In this document: positions 44,090 through 52,477 of the stretch, in pieces
How positions within the stretch are numbered: position 1 is the first letter of the stretch
How the letters are laid out: every line of letters starts with the position of its first letter
Origin: Pseudomonas nitroreducens
Lineage (GTDB): Bacteria > Pseudomonadota > Gammaproteobacteria > Pseudomonadales > Pseudomonadaceae
Length of the DNA: 64,000 bases
Reading direction: 5' to 3'
Assembly (NCBI RefSeq): GCF_024170165.1
Contig: NZ_JALJXP010000001.1
Location: forward strand, 372,001 to 436,000
The notes under the pieces: model-generated
What the model was told of the DNA's origin: nothing
Seen by the model: only the letters and a program-made list of their open reading frames with translations
Databases searched by the model: none
Program-made: the position numbers and the translations under genes

Positions 44090-44280
44090 GGGGGCGCTTC
44101 CTTCGGGTCGGTGGCGGCATCTGGCGGATTCCTTGCGGCGGTGCCCTACAGACTAGCCGGCCATGGCGACATGGGCTGGCCGGTCGAGCCGGGCGGAGGG
44201 GCATGCTAAGTCAGCGGGCAGAGACCTTCCTTGATATCGATTCCGCGATAAGCACTTGATGCTCCAATGTCCTCGAAATC

Positions 44281-44565
44281 TCAGCGACGCTCCTGCGCTG
44301 CGCTATACACCTCGCCGCGTTCGCGCTTGCCGATGGCAACGACTGAAACCACCACGCGATCTTCTTCGACACGGTAGACCAGCCGGTAGCCCGCCGAGCG
44401 CAGCTTGATCTTGTAGTGGTCCGCCATCCCATGCAGGGCGTCGGCGTGTACGCGAGGGTTTTTCAGGCGTTCTGCGAGCTTGCGCTTGAATTGCTGACGC
44501 ACCGTATGACCCAGCTTGTGCCATTCCTTCAGCGCTGTCGGGAGGAACTCAAGCTCATAGGTCAT
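44281..44565 (-). CDS. relE: RelE-family mRNA interferase toxin
   Basis: A 94-residue toxin very close in pattern to E. coli RelE: LKEWHKLGHTVRQQFKRKL, GMADHYKIKLRSAGYRLVYRV and VVSVVAIGKRERGEVYSAA. The lysine cluster in YKIKLR, the arginines in GYRLVY and KRER, and the tyrosine in EVYS match the ribosome-dependent mRNA cleavage residues. It overlaps the antitoxin gene by 11 bases and is translated after it. No residue loss is seen, so the toxin is expected to be active when free. Confidence 0.92.
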   Translation of the reverse strand: MTYELEFLPTALKEWHKLGHTVRQQFKRKLAERLKNPRVHADALHGMADHYKIKLRSAGYRLVYRVEEDRVVVSVVAIGKRERGEVYSAAQERR

Positions 44566-44800
44566 CGAGCGTCACCGGGATGCCTTTTTCGCCCAGTCGC
44601 GAGCGGGCAATTTCCGCCAGTTCCAGGTCTTCCAGACGCTCCAGGATCGACTCGAACAGATCCGCCGGGACCATGTAGCCCATCACCTTGTTGTGATTGA
44701 GCACCGCTACCGGCTCGCCACCGGATTCGGCCAGTACGGCAGAAGGATTCTTCTTGAGTTCCGAGACACTGACGGCGGTATTAGCAAGCAGGTTCTGCAT
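44555..44800 (-). CDS. Antitoxin with Phd/YefM-like N-terminus and RelB-like C-terminus
   Basis: An 81-residue antitoxin. The N-terminal part (TAVSVSELKKNPSAVLAESGGEPVAVLNHNKVMGYMVPADLFE) is the Phd/YefM DNA-binding fold. The C-terminal part (ELAEIARSRLGEKGIPVTLDDL) resembles the toxin-wrapping tail of RelB (ending VTLDEL) rather than a YefM tail. The start is ATG 44800; the longer frame upstream runs through the operator. It is autoregulatory by family habit, and a palindromic operator lies 16 bases upstream. Confidence 0.88.
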   Translation of the reverse strand: MQNLLANTAVSVSELKKNPSAVLAESGGEPVAVLNHNKVMGYMVPADLFESILERLEDLELAEIARSRLGEKGIPVTLDDL

Positions 44801-44815
44801 GAAATGGCTCCAAAT

Positions 44816-44837
44816 AATGTCCAGAATTCTGGTCATT
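44816..44837 (-). promoter_or_regulatory. Palindromic operator of the relE toxin-antitoxin operon
   Basis: The core CCAGAATTCTGG (44821-44832) is a perfect palindrome; extending to 44816-44837 keeps the symmetry except for one pair. It sits 16 bases before the antitoxin start, where the Phd-type antitoxin would bind. Confidence 0.8.
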
Positions 44838-44867
44838 ATAGGGGGCGTCGGCAAGATCGGAGCGGCG

Positions 44868-44900
44868 GAAAAAGAAATGCCCCGGGCAAGCCAGGGCATT
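44868..44900 (-). terminator. Terminator after the prlC-yheV unit
   Basis: Stem AATGCCC (44876-44882) with GGGCATT (44894-44900), followed on the minus strand by a U-rich run (plus-strand A tract 44869-44873). It lies 21 bases beyond the YheV-like stop. Confidence 0.75.
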
Positions 44901-44920
44901 CTCTGTGCGTCATGCGGGCG

Positions 44921-45190
44921 CTATTCCTGAGGCTTCTTCAGCTTCGGATTGGGGAAGAACTGCACCCCCTGCACCTTCGGGTCCTTGGGCTTTTCCAGCG
45001 CGCTGGTGTTGACGCGGGTGGAGAGTTCCTTGGGCACCGACTGGCCCTGGGCGTTCAGGGTGTCGGCGTAGCCGCAGGCCACGCATTCGCGGTGCGGCAC
45101 GCCGTCGACGTCCCACATGACGATCTTGTCCTGCTCGCTGCAGGCCGGGCAGACCGCCCCGGCGATGAAGCGCTTCTTCACCTCGCTCAT
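44921..45190 (-). CDS. YheV-family putative metal-binding protein
   Basis: An 89-residue protein with a zinc-ribbon-like pair of cysteine motifs: C14-PA-C17 and C36-VA-C39, then a lysine/proline-rich tail (KDPKVQGVQFFPNPKLKKPQE). The ATG overlaps the prlC stop (TGATG), so it is translationally coupled to oligopeptidase A. The same pairing of prlC with a yheV-like gene is common in gammaproteobacteria. Its function is unknown. The longer frame upstream is prlC read in another frame. Confidence 0.87.
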   Translation of the reverse strand: MSEVKKRFIAGAVCPACSEQDKIVMWDVDGVPHRECVACGYADTLNAQGQSVPKELSTRVNTSALEKPKDPKVQGVQFFPNPKLKKPQE

Positions 45191-47235
45191 CACGCCGCCT
45201 CCTCGGAGAGGCCCGAGTGGCGCAGCAGGGCGTCGATGGACGGCTCGCGGCCACGGAAGGCCACGAACAGCGCCATCGGCTCCTGGGAGCCGCCCTTGGC
45301 CAGGATCGCCTCGCGGAAGGCCGCGCCGGTCGCCGGGTTGAGCACGCCTTCTTCCTCGAAGCGGGAGAACGCGTCGGCGGACAGCACTTCGGCCCACTTG
45401 TAGCTGTAGTAACCGGCCGCGTAACCGCCGGCGAAGATGTGCGCGAAGCTGTTGGCGAAGCGGTTGTAGGCCGGCGGGCGCATCACCGCGACTTCAGCGC
45501 GGATCGCCTCGATCACATCGAGCACACTGCGGCCGTCGCCGTGGGTGGCGTGCAGCTCGAAGTCGAACAGCGAGAACTCCAGCTGGCGGACCATCATCAG
45601 GCCGGACTGGAAGTTCTTCGCGGCGAGCATCTTCTCCAGCAGGTCCTGGGGCAGCGGCGCGCCGGTCTCGTAGTGGCCGGAGATCAGCGCCAGGCCTTCG
45701 GGCTCCCAGCACCAGTTCTCCATGAACTGGCTCGGCAGCTCGACGGCGTCCCAGGCCACGCCGTTGATGCCCGAGGCACCGGCGTGTTCGACGCGGGTCA
45801 GCAGGTGGTGCAGGCCGTGGCCGAATTCGTGGAACAGGGTGGTGACTTCATCGTGGGTCAGCAGCGCCGGCTTGCCGCCGACCGCCGGGGTAAAGTTGCA
45901 CACCAGGTAGGCGACCGGCGATTGCAGCTCGCCACCGGCGGTGCGGCGACGGTCGCGGGCGCCGTCCATCCAGGCGCCGCCGCGCTTGTTGGCGCGGGCG
46001 TAGAGGTCGAAGTAGAAGCGGCCGACGTGCTGGCCGTTTTCCTCGATCTCGAACAGGCGTACGTCCGGGTGCCAGCGCTCGAAGTCGTTCAGCTCGCGAA
46101 TCTGGATGCCGTAGAGCTTCTGCACGATGGCGAACAGGCCGGAGAGCACCTTGTCCACTGGGAAGTAGGCGCGCAGGGCTTCCTGGGAAACGCTGTAGCG
46201 CGCCTCGCGCAGCTTCTCGCCGAAGTAGCTGGCATCCCAGCTGGAGAGGTTCGCGCAGCCCTGCTCGGCGGCGTAGGCCTTGAGCTGCGCAAGATCCTGG
46301 GCGGCGAAGGGCTTGCTGCGCAAGGCCAGGTCGCGGAGGAAGTGCAGGACCTGCTCGGGGGTCTCGGCCATCTTGGTGGCCAGGGACAGCTCGGCGAAGT
46401 TCGCAAAGCCCAGCAGGTGCGACAGCTCCTGGCGCAGGTCGAGGATTTCCTGCATCACCGGGCCGTTGTCGTTCTGCCCGGCGTTCGGGCCTTGATCAGA
46501 GGCGCGGGTGCAGTACGCGGCGTAGACCTCTTCGCGCAATGCGCGGTCTTCGGCGTAGGTCATCACCGCGTAGTAGCTGGGGAATTCCAGGCTGATCAGC
46601 CAGCCGTCCAGCTCCTTGGCCTCGGCGGCCTGCTGCATCTGCGCCTTGGCCGAGTCGGTCAGGCCGGCCAGTGCGGCTTCGTCGGTGACGTGCTTGGTCC
46701 AGGCCTGGGTGGCGTCGAGCAGCTGGTTGGAGAAGCGGCTGCCCAGCTCGGACAGGCGCGTCTGGATTTCGGCATAGCGCTGCTGCTGATCGGCCGGCAG
46801 GTCGATACCCGACAGGCGGAAGTCGCGCAGGGCGTGTTCGAGGATGGTCTTCTGGGCGACGTCGAAGCCTTTCGACTCGGTGCTGGCGGCCAGCGACTCG
46901 TAGGCCTTGAACAGTTCGCGGTTCTGGCCCAGTTCGGTCCAGTAGGCGGACAGCAGCGGCAGGCAGCCTTCGTAGGCTTCGCGCAGTTCGGCGCTGTTGC
47001 ACACCGCGTTGAGGTGGCTGACCGGGCTCCAGGCCTTGCCCAGGCGGTCATGCAGTTCGTCCATGCTCAGCACCAGGCCGGCCCAGGTCGGGGTGCCGTT
47101 CTGCTGGGCGAGGATGCGCGCGATGGCGGCGCGGTTGTCGGCGAGGATCTGCTCGATGGCCGGCTTCACGTGCTCGGGGCGAATGGAGGAGAAGGGCGGC
47201 AGGTCGTAGCTCTGCAGAAGGGGATTCGCGCTCAC
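45190..47235 (-). CDS. prlC: Oligopeptidase A (M3 metallopeptidase)
   Basis: A 681-residue zinc peptidase. The M3 motif HEFGH lies near residue 467 (TTLFHEFGHGLHHLLTR), with the third zinc ligand region ELPSQFMENWCWEPE shortly after. It degrades short peptides, including cleaved signal peptides, in the cytoplasm. I take the GTG at 47235 (MSANPLLQSYDLPP), the usual family N-terminus, with AAGG seven bases upstream, over an ATG eleven codons earlier. It diverges from the gamma-carbonic anhydrase gene. Confidence 0.95.
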   Translation of the reverse strand: MSANPLLQSYDLPPFSSIRPEHVKPAIEQILADNRAAIARILAQQNGTPTWAGLVLSMDELHDRLGKAWSPVSHLNAVCNSAELREAYEGCLPLLSAYWTELGQNRELFKAYESLAASTESKGFDVAQKTILEHALRDFRLSGIDLPADQQQRYAEIQTRLSELGSRFSNQLLDATQAWTKHVTDEAALAGLTDSAKAQMQQAAEAKELDGWLISLEFPSYYAVMTYAEDRALREEVYAAYCTRASDQGPNAGQNDNGPVMQEILDLRQELSHLLGFANFAELSLATKMAETPEQVLHFLRDLALRSKPFAAQDLAQLKAYAAEQGCANLSSWDASYFGEKLREARYSVSQEALRAYFPVDKVLSGLFAIVQKLYGIQIRELNDFERWHPDVRLFEIEENGQHVGRFYFDLYARANKRGGAWMDGARDRRRTAGGELQSPVAYLVCNFTPAVGGKPALLTHDEVTTLFHEFGHGLHHLLTRVEHAGASGINGVAWDAVELPSQFMENWCWEPEGLALISGHYETGAPLPQDLLEKMLAAKNFQSGLMMVRQLEFSLFDFELHATHGDGRSVLDVIEAIRAEVAVMRPPAYNRFANSFAHIFAGGYAAGYYSYKWAEVLSADAFSRFEEEGVLNPATGAAFREAILAKGGSQEPMALFVAFRGREPSIDALLRHSGLSEEAA

Positions 47236-47311
47236 GGTGGCACCTTGGCTGAAGAAACACCCGGCCATCTTAAATACAATCGACCGTAACCGCAGCCACA
47301 GGAAAGCTATC

Positions 47312-47854
47312 GTGACGATTCGAACCTATCAGGGCAAAACGCCATCTCTCGGCGAGCGCGTCTTCGTCGACGCCAGCGCCGTGGTCATCGGCGACGTGGA
47401 GCTCGGCGCGGACAGCTCGGTGTGGCCGCTGGTGACCATTCGCGGCGACATGCACCGCATCCGTATCGGCGCGCGCACCAGCGTGCAGGACGGCAGCGTG
47501 CTGCACATCACCCACGCCGGCCCCTTCAACCCGGACGGCTTCCCGCTGACCATCGGCGACGAAGTGACCATCGGCCACAAGGTGCTGCTGCATGGCTGCA
47601 GCATCGGCAGCCGCATCCTGGTGGGCATGGGTTCCATCGTCATGGATGGCGCAGTGATCGAGGATGAGGTGATCCTCGGCGCCGGCAGCCTGGTGCCGCC
47701 GGGCAAGACGCTGGAGAGCGGGTACCTCTATGTCGGCAGCCCGGTGAAGAAGGCCCGGCCGCTGACCGACAAGGAGCGGGCGTTCTTCAGCTATACGGCC
47801 GGGAACTATGTGAAGTTGAAGGACCAGCACATTGCCGAGGGTTACGCGGGCTGA
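47312..47854 (+). CDS. Gamma-class carbonic anhydrase family protein (YrdA/PaaY-like)
   Basis: A 180-residue left-handed beta-helix protein with hexapeptide repeats (VFVDASAVVIGDVELGADSSVWPLVTIRGDM). The metal-site histidines appear in VLHITHAG, TIGHKVLLHGC. It starts at GTG 47312 with AGGAAA upstream; the ATG further upstream is in the divergent leader. Family members include gamma-carbonic anhydrases and proteins of unclear activity; enzymatic function is uncertain. It is divergent from prlC with 76 bases between start codons, as in P. aeruginosa (PA0066/PA0067, from memory). Confidence 0.9.
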   Translation: MTIRTYQGKTPSLGERVFVDASAVVIGDVELGADSSVWPLVTIRGDMHRIRIGARTSVQDGSVLHITHAGPFNPDGFPLTIGDEVTIGHKVLLHGCSIGSRILVGMGSIVMDGAVIEDEVILGAGSLVPPGKTLESGYLYVGSPVKKARPLTDKERAFFSYTAGNYVKLKDQHIAEGYAG

Positions 47855-48189
47855 TCGGGGCCGCCTTGCCAGCCTCAATTGTAGGAGCGCGCCCTGCGCG
47901 CGATCGCGGGCATGGCACGCTCCTACAGGACTGCTCGCCCGTCGACGTCTCCGGCTTCGCTCTTTGTAGGAGCGAGCTTGCTCGCGAACCATCGCCCCCC
48001 GCCGATGCCCGATGGCGGATAACGCCCGAGGCGTTATCCGCCCTACAACCAGGCCGTCCCGCCAGACGGCCGGCCATGCAGGGTCTGGCGCCCTATACTG
48101 ACCCGAGGTGACCGGACGCCAGCGCGTGCCCGGCCGGGTTCAGCAGCGGGCGGCCAGCCACCACGGCGCCGCCGAGCCGGCGAGCGGCC
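47855..48189. repeat. Intergenic region with three palindromic repeat units
   Basis: Units are at 47881-47929 (GTAGGAGCGCGCCC ... GCTCCTAC), 47965-47988 (GTAGGAGCGAGCTTGCTCGC) and 48014-48046 (GGCGGATAACGCC ... GGCGTTATCCGCC). All are members of dispersed families seen elsewhere in the window. They follow the gamma-carbonic anhydrase gene and could serve as RNA-end structures. No gene is credible here. Confidence 0.75.
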
Positions 48190-49329
48190 ATGAACAGTCT
48201 GTGCTCTCCCAGCGCCACCGTTTCGCCCTGGCGGCGCGGCGGTGTCATTGCCCTGCTCCTGTTGGCGCTCAGTGGTTGCGCCCATCACCCTGCCCAGCCT
48301 GCGGCACCTCTCACCGAAGCCACCTGGCACCAGGTCGACGCCGACATCGGCGCCGCTTCGCTGGCCGCCACTTCCCAGGCCCGGGCCTACGCCGAACAGG
48401 CCATGCAGCAGTGGATGGACCTGGTCTACCAGCGCACCGACGAGACATTCATTCCCTGGTTCTCCAGCTACTGGACCCAGGAATGGCTGAGCATGAAGGT
48501 CGCCTGGTACAAGATGGGCTCCCACGGCGACCTCGACCCCACCGTCGACAAGCTGGCCGTCTACCTGCAGGAGCAGTACCGCAAGCAGGTACTGATACCG
48601 GTCGCCAGGCAGGTCGACCCCGACGCGGTGATGGAGAAGGCCACCCGGCATTACATCGAGTTGCTGACCGTGGCGGTGAAGGAGATTCCCCAGCGCCGCG
48701 GCATCCCGCAGAAGGCCTTCGACGAGCACCTGATGGGCATCCCGGCGATCTCCCTCGGCCCGCCCTCCAGCCGCGATGCTTCGCTGTATGACGTGGTGCA
48801 TGCCAAGGACATCGGCAAGGTGCCGGCCTTCGCCGCGCTGATGCAGGACATCCGCACGGCGGCCGGCAAGGCCGGAGCCGGGACCAAGGTCAGCGGCGTC
48901 TCGCCGGTGGCCCAGCGCACCAGCGCCAAGCTGGTCCACGAACTGCGCAACCGCAGCATCGCCGGGGTAGTGGCGAGCGCAGCGGGCAAGGTCGCCGGCT
49001 CGGTCATCTCGGTGGCCTTCACCCTGTTCAGCATGGCTGGCAACGACCACGAGCGCCCCGAGGTGGAGACCCAGCTGCGCAAGGAGATCAATGCTGCCTT
49101 CGACGAGCAGTGGCTGGCGCTGATGCGCGATCCCGACGGCGGGGTGATGGCCGGCGTCGATCACCTCGGCGCCCGCGTGCAGCAGAGCCTGACCGGCCGG
49201 CTGGCGCAGCCGGAGGATGAAGCAGAAGACCCGTCCACAGCCCGGACCTACGGCGCCGGCGAGGCCGAGCCGGTGAGCGTCAGCGGCGGTTTCCGTGTGC
49301 TCAAGCAAGGGCAGGGCGCGGCGCCCTGA
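48190..49329 (+). CDS. Conserved lipoprotein of unknown function
   Basis: A 379-residue protein with a lipoprotein signal: RRGGVIALLLLALSG then C30, the acylated cysteine. After a proline/alanine linker the protein is largely helical. A hydrophobic stretch (IAGVVASAAGKVAGSVISVAFTLFSMAG, about residues 257-285) may be a membrane span or buried helix. The last 50 residues are charged and disordered-looking. I do not recognise the family. Position +2 after Cys30 is Ala, then His, which does not suggest inner-membrane retention. It lies 85 bases before a HAD phosphatase gene in the same direction and may be cotranscribed. Confidence 0.75.
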   Translation: MNSLCSPSATVSPWRRGGVIALLLLALSGCAHHPAQPAAPLTEATWHQVDADIGAASLAATSQARAYAEQAMQQWMDLVYQRTDETFIPWFSSYWTQEWLSMKVAWYKMGSHGDLDPTVDKLAVYLQEQYRKQVLIPVARQVDPDAVMEKATRHYIELLTVAVKEIPQRRGIPQKAFDEHLMGIPAISLGPPSSRDASLYDVVHAKDIGKVPAFAALMQDIRTAAGKAGAGTKVSGVSPVAQRTSAKLVHELRNRSIAGVVASAAGKVAGSVISVAFTLFSMAGNDHERPEVETQLRKEINAAFDEQWLALMRDPDGGVMAGVDHLGARVQQSLTGRLAQPEDEAEDPSTARTYGAGEAEPVSVSGGFRVLKQGQGAAP

Positions 49330-49414
49330 GGTGTCGTTCGGCGCTCCGCACTTCGCGTGGGCGGCCATGCGCAGTATCCTTCCCGCCCGACTTTCGCGGC
49401 CGGACGCTGATCCC

Positions 49415-50059
49415 ATGCATTACCAGAACATCCTCTTCGACCTCGACGGCACCCTCACCGACCCGCGCGAGGGCATCACCCGTTCGATCCAGTACGCCCT
49501 CGCCCAACTGGGCATCGACGAGCCCGACCTGCGTCAGCTCGAACACTTCATCGGCCCGCCGCTGCTGCAGTGCTTCATGAGCACCTACGACTTCGACGAG
49601 GCGCGCGCCTGGGAAGCGGTGAATCACTACCGCGTGCGCTTCAAGGACACCGGGCTGTACGAGAACAAGGTGTTCGACGGCGTTGCCGAGCTGTTGCAGC
49701 TGCTCGGTGGCCAGGGTCGCACGCTGTACATCTGCACCAGCAAGCCGACGGTGTTCGCCGCGGAAATTGCCCGCCACTTCGACTTCGCCCGGCACTTCAG
49801 GGTGATCTACGGCAGCGAGCTGGACGGCACCCGCACCAACAAGGTCGAGCTGATCGAGCACCTGTTGGGCATCGAGAAACTGGATCTGAAACAGACCTTG
49901 ATGATCGGCGACCGCAAACATGACCTGATCGGCGCGCACCGTAATGGTCTGTCCGCCGCTGGCGTCGGTTATGGCTTCGGCAGCCGTGAAGAGCTGATGG
50001 CGGAAAGCCCGGCGCATTACTTCGCGAGCATGGACGAGCTGCGTGCGGCGTTTGCCTGA
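49415..50059 (+). CDS. HAD-superfamily phosphatase (Gph-like)
   Basis: A 214-residue HAD subfamily IA hydrolase. Motif I is FDLDGTLTDP (residues 8-17, nucleophile Asp9), motif II/III includes ICTSKPT with the threonine/serine and later lysine, and motif IV is MIGDRKHDLIGA. It probably dephosphorylates a small phosphometabolite such as phosphoglycolate or a nucleotide; specificity is unknown. The start is ATG 49415; upstream in-frame residues belong to the lipoprotein region read in another frame. It is followed by REP repeats. Confidence 0.88.
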   Translation: MHYQNILFDLDGTLTDPREGITRSIQYALAQLGIDEPDLRQLEHFIGPPLLQCFMSTYDFDEARAWEAVNHYRVRFKDTGLYENKVFDGVAELLQLLGGQGRTLYICTSKPTVFAAEIARHFDFARHFRVIYGSELDGTRTNKVELIEHLLGIEKLDLKQTLMIGDRKHDLIGAHRNGLSAAGVGYGFGSREELMAESPAHYFASMDELRAAFA

Positions 50060-50079
50060 CGTTTTTCGACTGGGGTTGG

Positions 50080-50207
50080 TTCGCGAGCAAGCTCGCTCCT
50101 ACAGGTTTGCCGTGGGCGGCTCTTCGTAGGAGCGGATTCATCCGCGATCCGGCCGACAGGCCGTTGCCAGTCGGATAGCAATCGCGGACGGAGTCCGCTC
50201 CTACAAA
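50080..50207. repeat. Cluster of REP-type repeats after the HAD phosphatase gene
   Basis: Three units: 50080-50105 (TTCGCGAGCAAGCTCGCTCC type), 50125-50148 (GTAGGAGCGGATTCATCCGC type) and 50180-50207 (the inverted GCGGACGGAGTCCGC type). They lie between convergent genes, the usual site for REP elements. Confidence 0.8.
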
Positions 50208-50229
50208 GCCGGGTAAACCGCGTGGCGAA

Positions 50230-51381
50230 TCAGCCGCGCAGCCACTCCGCCAGCCGGCCCATCATGTCATCGCACTTGGCCAACTGCTCCAGACTGACGA
50301 ACTCGTCCGGCTTGTGGCCCTGGTCCATGCTGCCCGGGCCGCAGACCACGGTGGGGATGCCGGCCTGGTGGAACAGCCCGCCCTCGGTGCCGTAGGCGAC
50401 GGTGGTGAAATCGTTCGAGCCGCTCAATAGCGCGATCAGCTCGGCCGCCTGGGCCTGCTGGTCGGTCACCAGCGCCGGGTAGGCGGAAATTTCGCTGAAG
50501 CGGATATCCGTCTCGGCCTTTACCGCACGCATCTTCGGTAGCAGCTCGGCCTCGGCGAAGGCGCGCAGGTCATCGGCGACCTGTTGCGGATCGTCGCTGG
50601 GCAGCGCGCGCACCTCGAAATCGAACTGGCATTCGGCGGGCACGATGTTCAGCGCGCGACCGCCGCTGATGACGCCGGTCTGCACGGTGGAGTAGGGCGG
50701 ATCGAAGCGCGGATCATGGCGCTCCGGTGCGGCCAGGCGGGTACCGATTTCGCCGAGGCGGCCGATCAGTTTCGCCGCGTACTCGATGGCGTTCACGCCC
50801 TGCGGCGCATAGGCCGAGTGGCACGGCGCGCCGTGTACCTGGCAGCGCATGGCGAGCTTGCCCTTGTGGCCGAGCACCGGCTTGAGTTCGGTGGGTTCGC
50901 CGATGATGCACAGCATCGGCTTGTGTTCGCGATGCGCCAGCGCGGCGAGCAGCGAGCGCACGCCCAGGCAGCCGACTTCCTCGTCGTAGGAGAAGGCCAG
51001 GTGCACCGGCAGGCGCAGCGGCTGGGCGAGGAACGCCGGCACTGCCGCCAGCACGCAGGCGATGTAGCCCTTCATGTCCGCCGTGCCGCGCCCGTAGAGG
51101 CGGCCGTCGCGCTCGGTCAGCTCGAACGGCGGGACCGTCCACGGCTGGCCATCGGTCGGCACCACGTCGGTGTGGCCGGACAGGCACACGCCGCCGCGAT
51201 CCTGCGGACCCAGCGTGGCGTAGAGGTTGGCCTTGCCGCCCTCGGCATCGTGGAACAGCTCGCAGGCGATGCCAAAGCCTGCGAGGTAGTCGCGGATGTA
51301 GTGGATCAGCGCCAGGTTGGAGTTGCGGCTGACGGTGTCGAAGGCGATCAGGTCGGCGAGGATTTCACGGCTGGAAGGCAT
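50230..51381 (-). CDS. M20-family deacylase, ArgE/acetylornithine deacetylase-like
   Basis: A 383-residue metallopeptidase-fold enzyme. Metal and catalytic residues: H70 and D72 in SGHTDVVP, GRGTADMKG with the bridging Asp, and YDEEVGCLG with the Glu pair. Sequence features are those of acetylornithine deacetylase, but the gene sits with DUF1028, RidA and monooxygenase genes rather than arginine genes, so hydrolysis of another N-acyl amino acid in a catabolic pathway is likely. It is separated from the DUF1028 gene by 229 bases of repeat-rich sequence. Biosynthetic ArgE cannot be excluded. Confidence 0.82.
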   Translation of the reverse strand: MPSSREILADLIAFDTVSRNSNLALIHYIRDYLAGFGIACELFHDAEGGKANLYATLGPQDRGGVCLSGHTDVVPTDGQPWTVPPFELTERDGRLYGRGTADMKGYIACVLAAVPAFLAQPLRLPVHLAFSYDEEVGCLGVRSLLAALAHREHKPMLCIIGEPTELKPVLGHKGKLAMRCQVHGAPCHSAYAPQGVNAIEYAAKLIGRLGEIGTRLAAPERHDPRFDPPYSTVQTGVISGGRALNIVPAECQFDFEVRALPSDDPQQVADDLRAFAEAELLPKMRAVKAETDIRFSEISAYPALVTDQQAQAAELIALLSGSNDFTTVAYGTEGGLFHQAGIPTVVCGPGSMDQGHKPDEFVSLEQLAKCDDMMGRLAEWLRG

Positions 51382-51435
51382 GGTCTGGTCCTGCTTTAGA
51401 GCTTTGTACTAACCACTGTTATTGCGTTGGGGCTG

Positions 51436-51555
51436 CCCTCTCCCTAACCCTCTCCCTGAAGGGAGAGGGGACCGATCGGCACAGGATGACATCCTGGGTG
51501 TCAGCCGGCACGGACAGCTCCCTCTCCCTTCAGGGAGAGGGCGGGGGGAGAGGGG
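51436..51555. repeat. CCCTCTCCCT palindromic repeats
   Basis: Two copies: 51436-51470 and 51519-51555, each with the inverted core CTCCCT-(GA/TC)AGGGAG. Further copies lie at 57409-57444 and 61078-61112. They are located between the argE-like and DUF1028 genes. Confidence 0.75.
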
Positions 51556-51610
51556 GTATGCCCGCACTCAGCGCATCAAGGCTTCGCAGACATTGCCCGT
51601 TTCGACGGCG

Positions 51611-52285
51611 TTATTCGTCGCCCGGCACACCGTAGCTCGGTGCCTTGGTCGGGTCGAGGGCGCGCACCAGGTAGTCCTCCAGCTGCGGCTTGTAGGCCAC
51701 CCAGAGTTTCTCCAGCTCATCGATGGGCGCTTCGTCGGCCCAGTCCACGCGCAGGTCGACGATCGGCCAGACCAGGTCGCCGACGACTTTCAGGGCGGCC
51801 GAATGCACCGGGCCGGCTTCGCCACCGGCGGCCATCGCCGCCTGCATTGCCGCCAGCAGGCGCTCGGCCAGGCAGCCGTTGGCGCTTTCGAAGGCCTGGG
51901 TCATGGCTTCGATCACCGCGGGGGACGACAGCAGGTTGCCCGCCGCCACGCAGTTTTCCCCGGCCACGGCGTTGTATACGCCCAGCGCTTCGCTGCCGGT
52001 GAACAGTGCGACCTTGCCGTGATGGTCGATCACCGTTACCTGGCGGTACTGGCTGTAGCCGTTGCTGGAGAGCGCCTTGTCCAGCGCCGCGCCCGGCTCC
52101 AGGCCGGCTTCGAGCTGATCGAGGATCTGCGGGCCGAGGGCCGGCAGGGTGATGTTCTGCGTGGCCACCGCGCCGACGCCGGCGCGTACCCAGGGGCAGC
52201 GGGCGCCCACGGCGATGCTCGAGGAGCTGATGGCGATACCCAGTTGTCCGGTTTCGGCGCAGCGGCCGACGATGGAGAAGGTCAT
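51611..52285 (-). CDS. DUF1028 family protein (Ntn-hydrolase-like)
   Basis: A 224-residue protein of the DUF1028 family: MTFSIVGRCAETGQLGIAISSSSIAVGARCPWVRAG at the start, then AGENCVAAGNLL and the mid-protein VALFTGSEA. The fold is described as Ntn-hydrolase-like, and the genes are often found beside RidA and amidohydrolase/deacylase genes in nitrogen catabolism; the reaction is unknown. ATG 52285 has AAGGAG upstream; the long frame before it crosses the palindrome at 52396-52443 and is not coding. Confidence 0.85.
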   Translation of the reverse strand: MTFSIVGRCAETGQLGIAISSSSIAVGARCPWVRAGVGAVATQNITLPALGPQILDQLEAGLEPGAALDKALSSNGYSQYRQVTVIDHHGKVALFTGSEALGVYNAVAGENCVAAGNLLSSPAVIEAMTQAFESANGCLAERLLAAMQAAMAAGGEAGPVHSAALKVVGDLVWPIVDLRVDWADEAPIDELEKLWVAYKPQLEDYLVRALDPTKAPSYGVPGDE

Positions 52286-52395
52286 GGTGGCTCCTTGCTT
52301 GTTCTGGTAGCTAAAACGACAAAGGGCGATGCGGAGAATCCGCATCGCCTGCACGCTGGAAAGCGTCACGAGCGACGGCCAGGCAAGGCGGGGTT

Positions 52396-52443
52396 GGTCG
52401 AGAAAAGCGCAGTTTGCTGTAGCAAATGAGCATTTTCTCGACC
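52396..52443 (-). repeat. Large imperfect palindrome between ridA and the DUF1028 gene
   Basis: The arms 52396-52418 and 52421-52443 share an 11-bp outer stem (GGTCGAGAAAA) and a 6-bp inner stem (TTTGCT) around a 6-base internal mismatch. It lies inside the presumed FMO-ridA-DUF1028-argE transcript and has no U tract. It may be a repetitive extragenic element or a processing site. Confidence 0.65.
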
Positions 52444-52477
52444 GGCCCCAACGCAGCATGGCCTAGCGCAGTAGCTT

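Noticed and set aside
45217..47289. 690-codon plus-strand frame over prlC
   Set aside because: It is antisense to oligopeptidase A, with no motif and no plausible ribosome-binding site.
47881..48046. Possible CRISPR array from clustered repeats
   Set aside because: The units belong to different palindromic families with irregular spacing and no cas genes nearby.
50230..51381. Dedicated arginine biosynthesis argE
   Set aside because: Not excluded, but the neighbours (DUF1028, RidA, monooxygenase) favour a catabolic deacylase, so no symbol was assigned.
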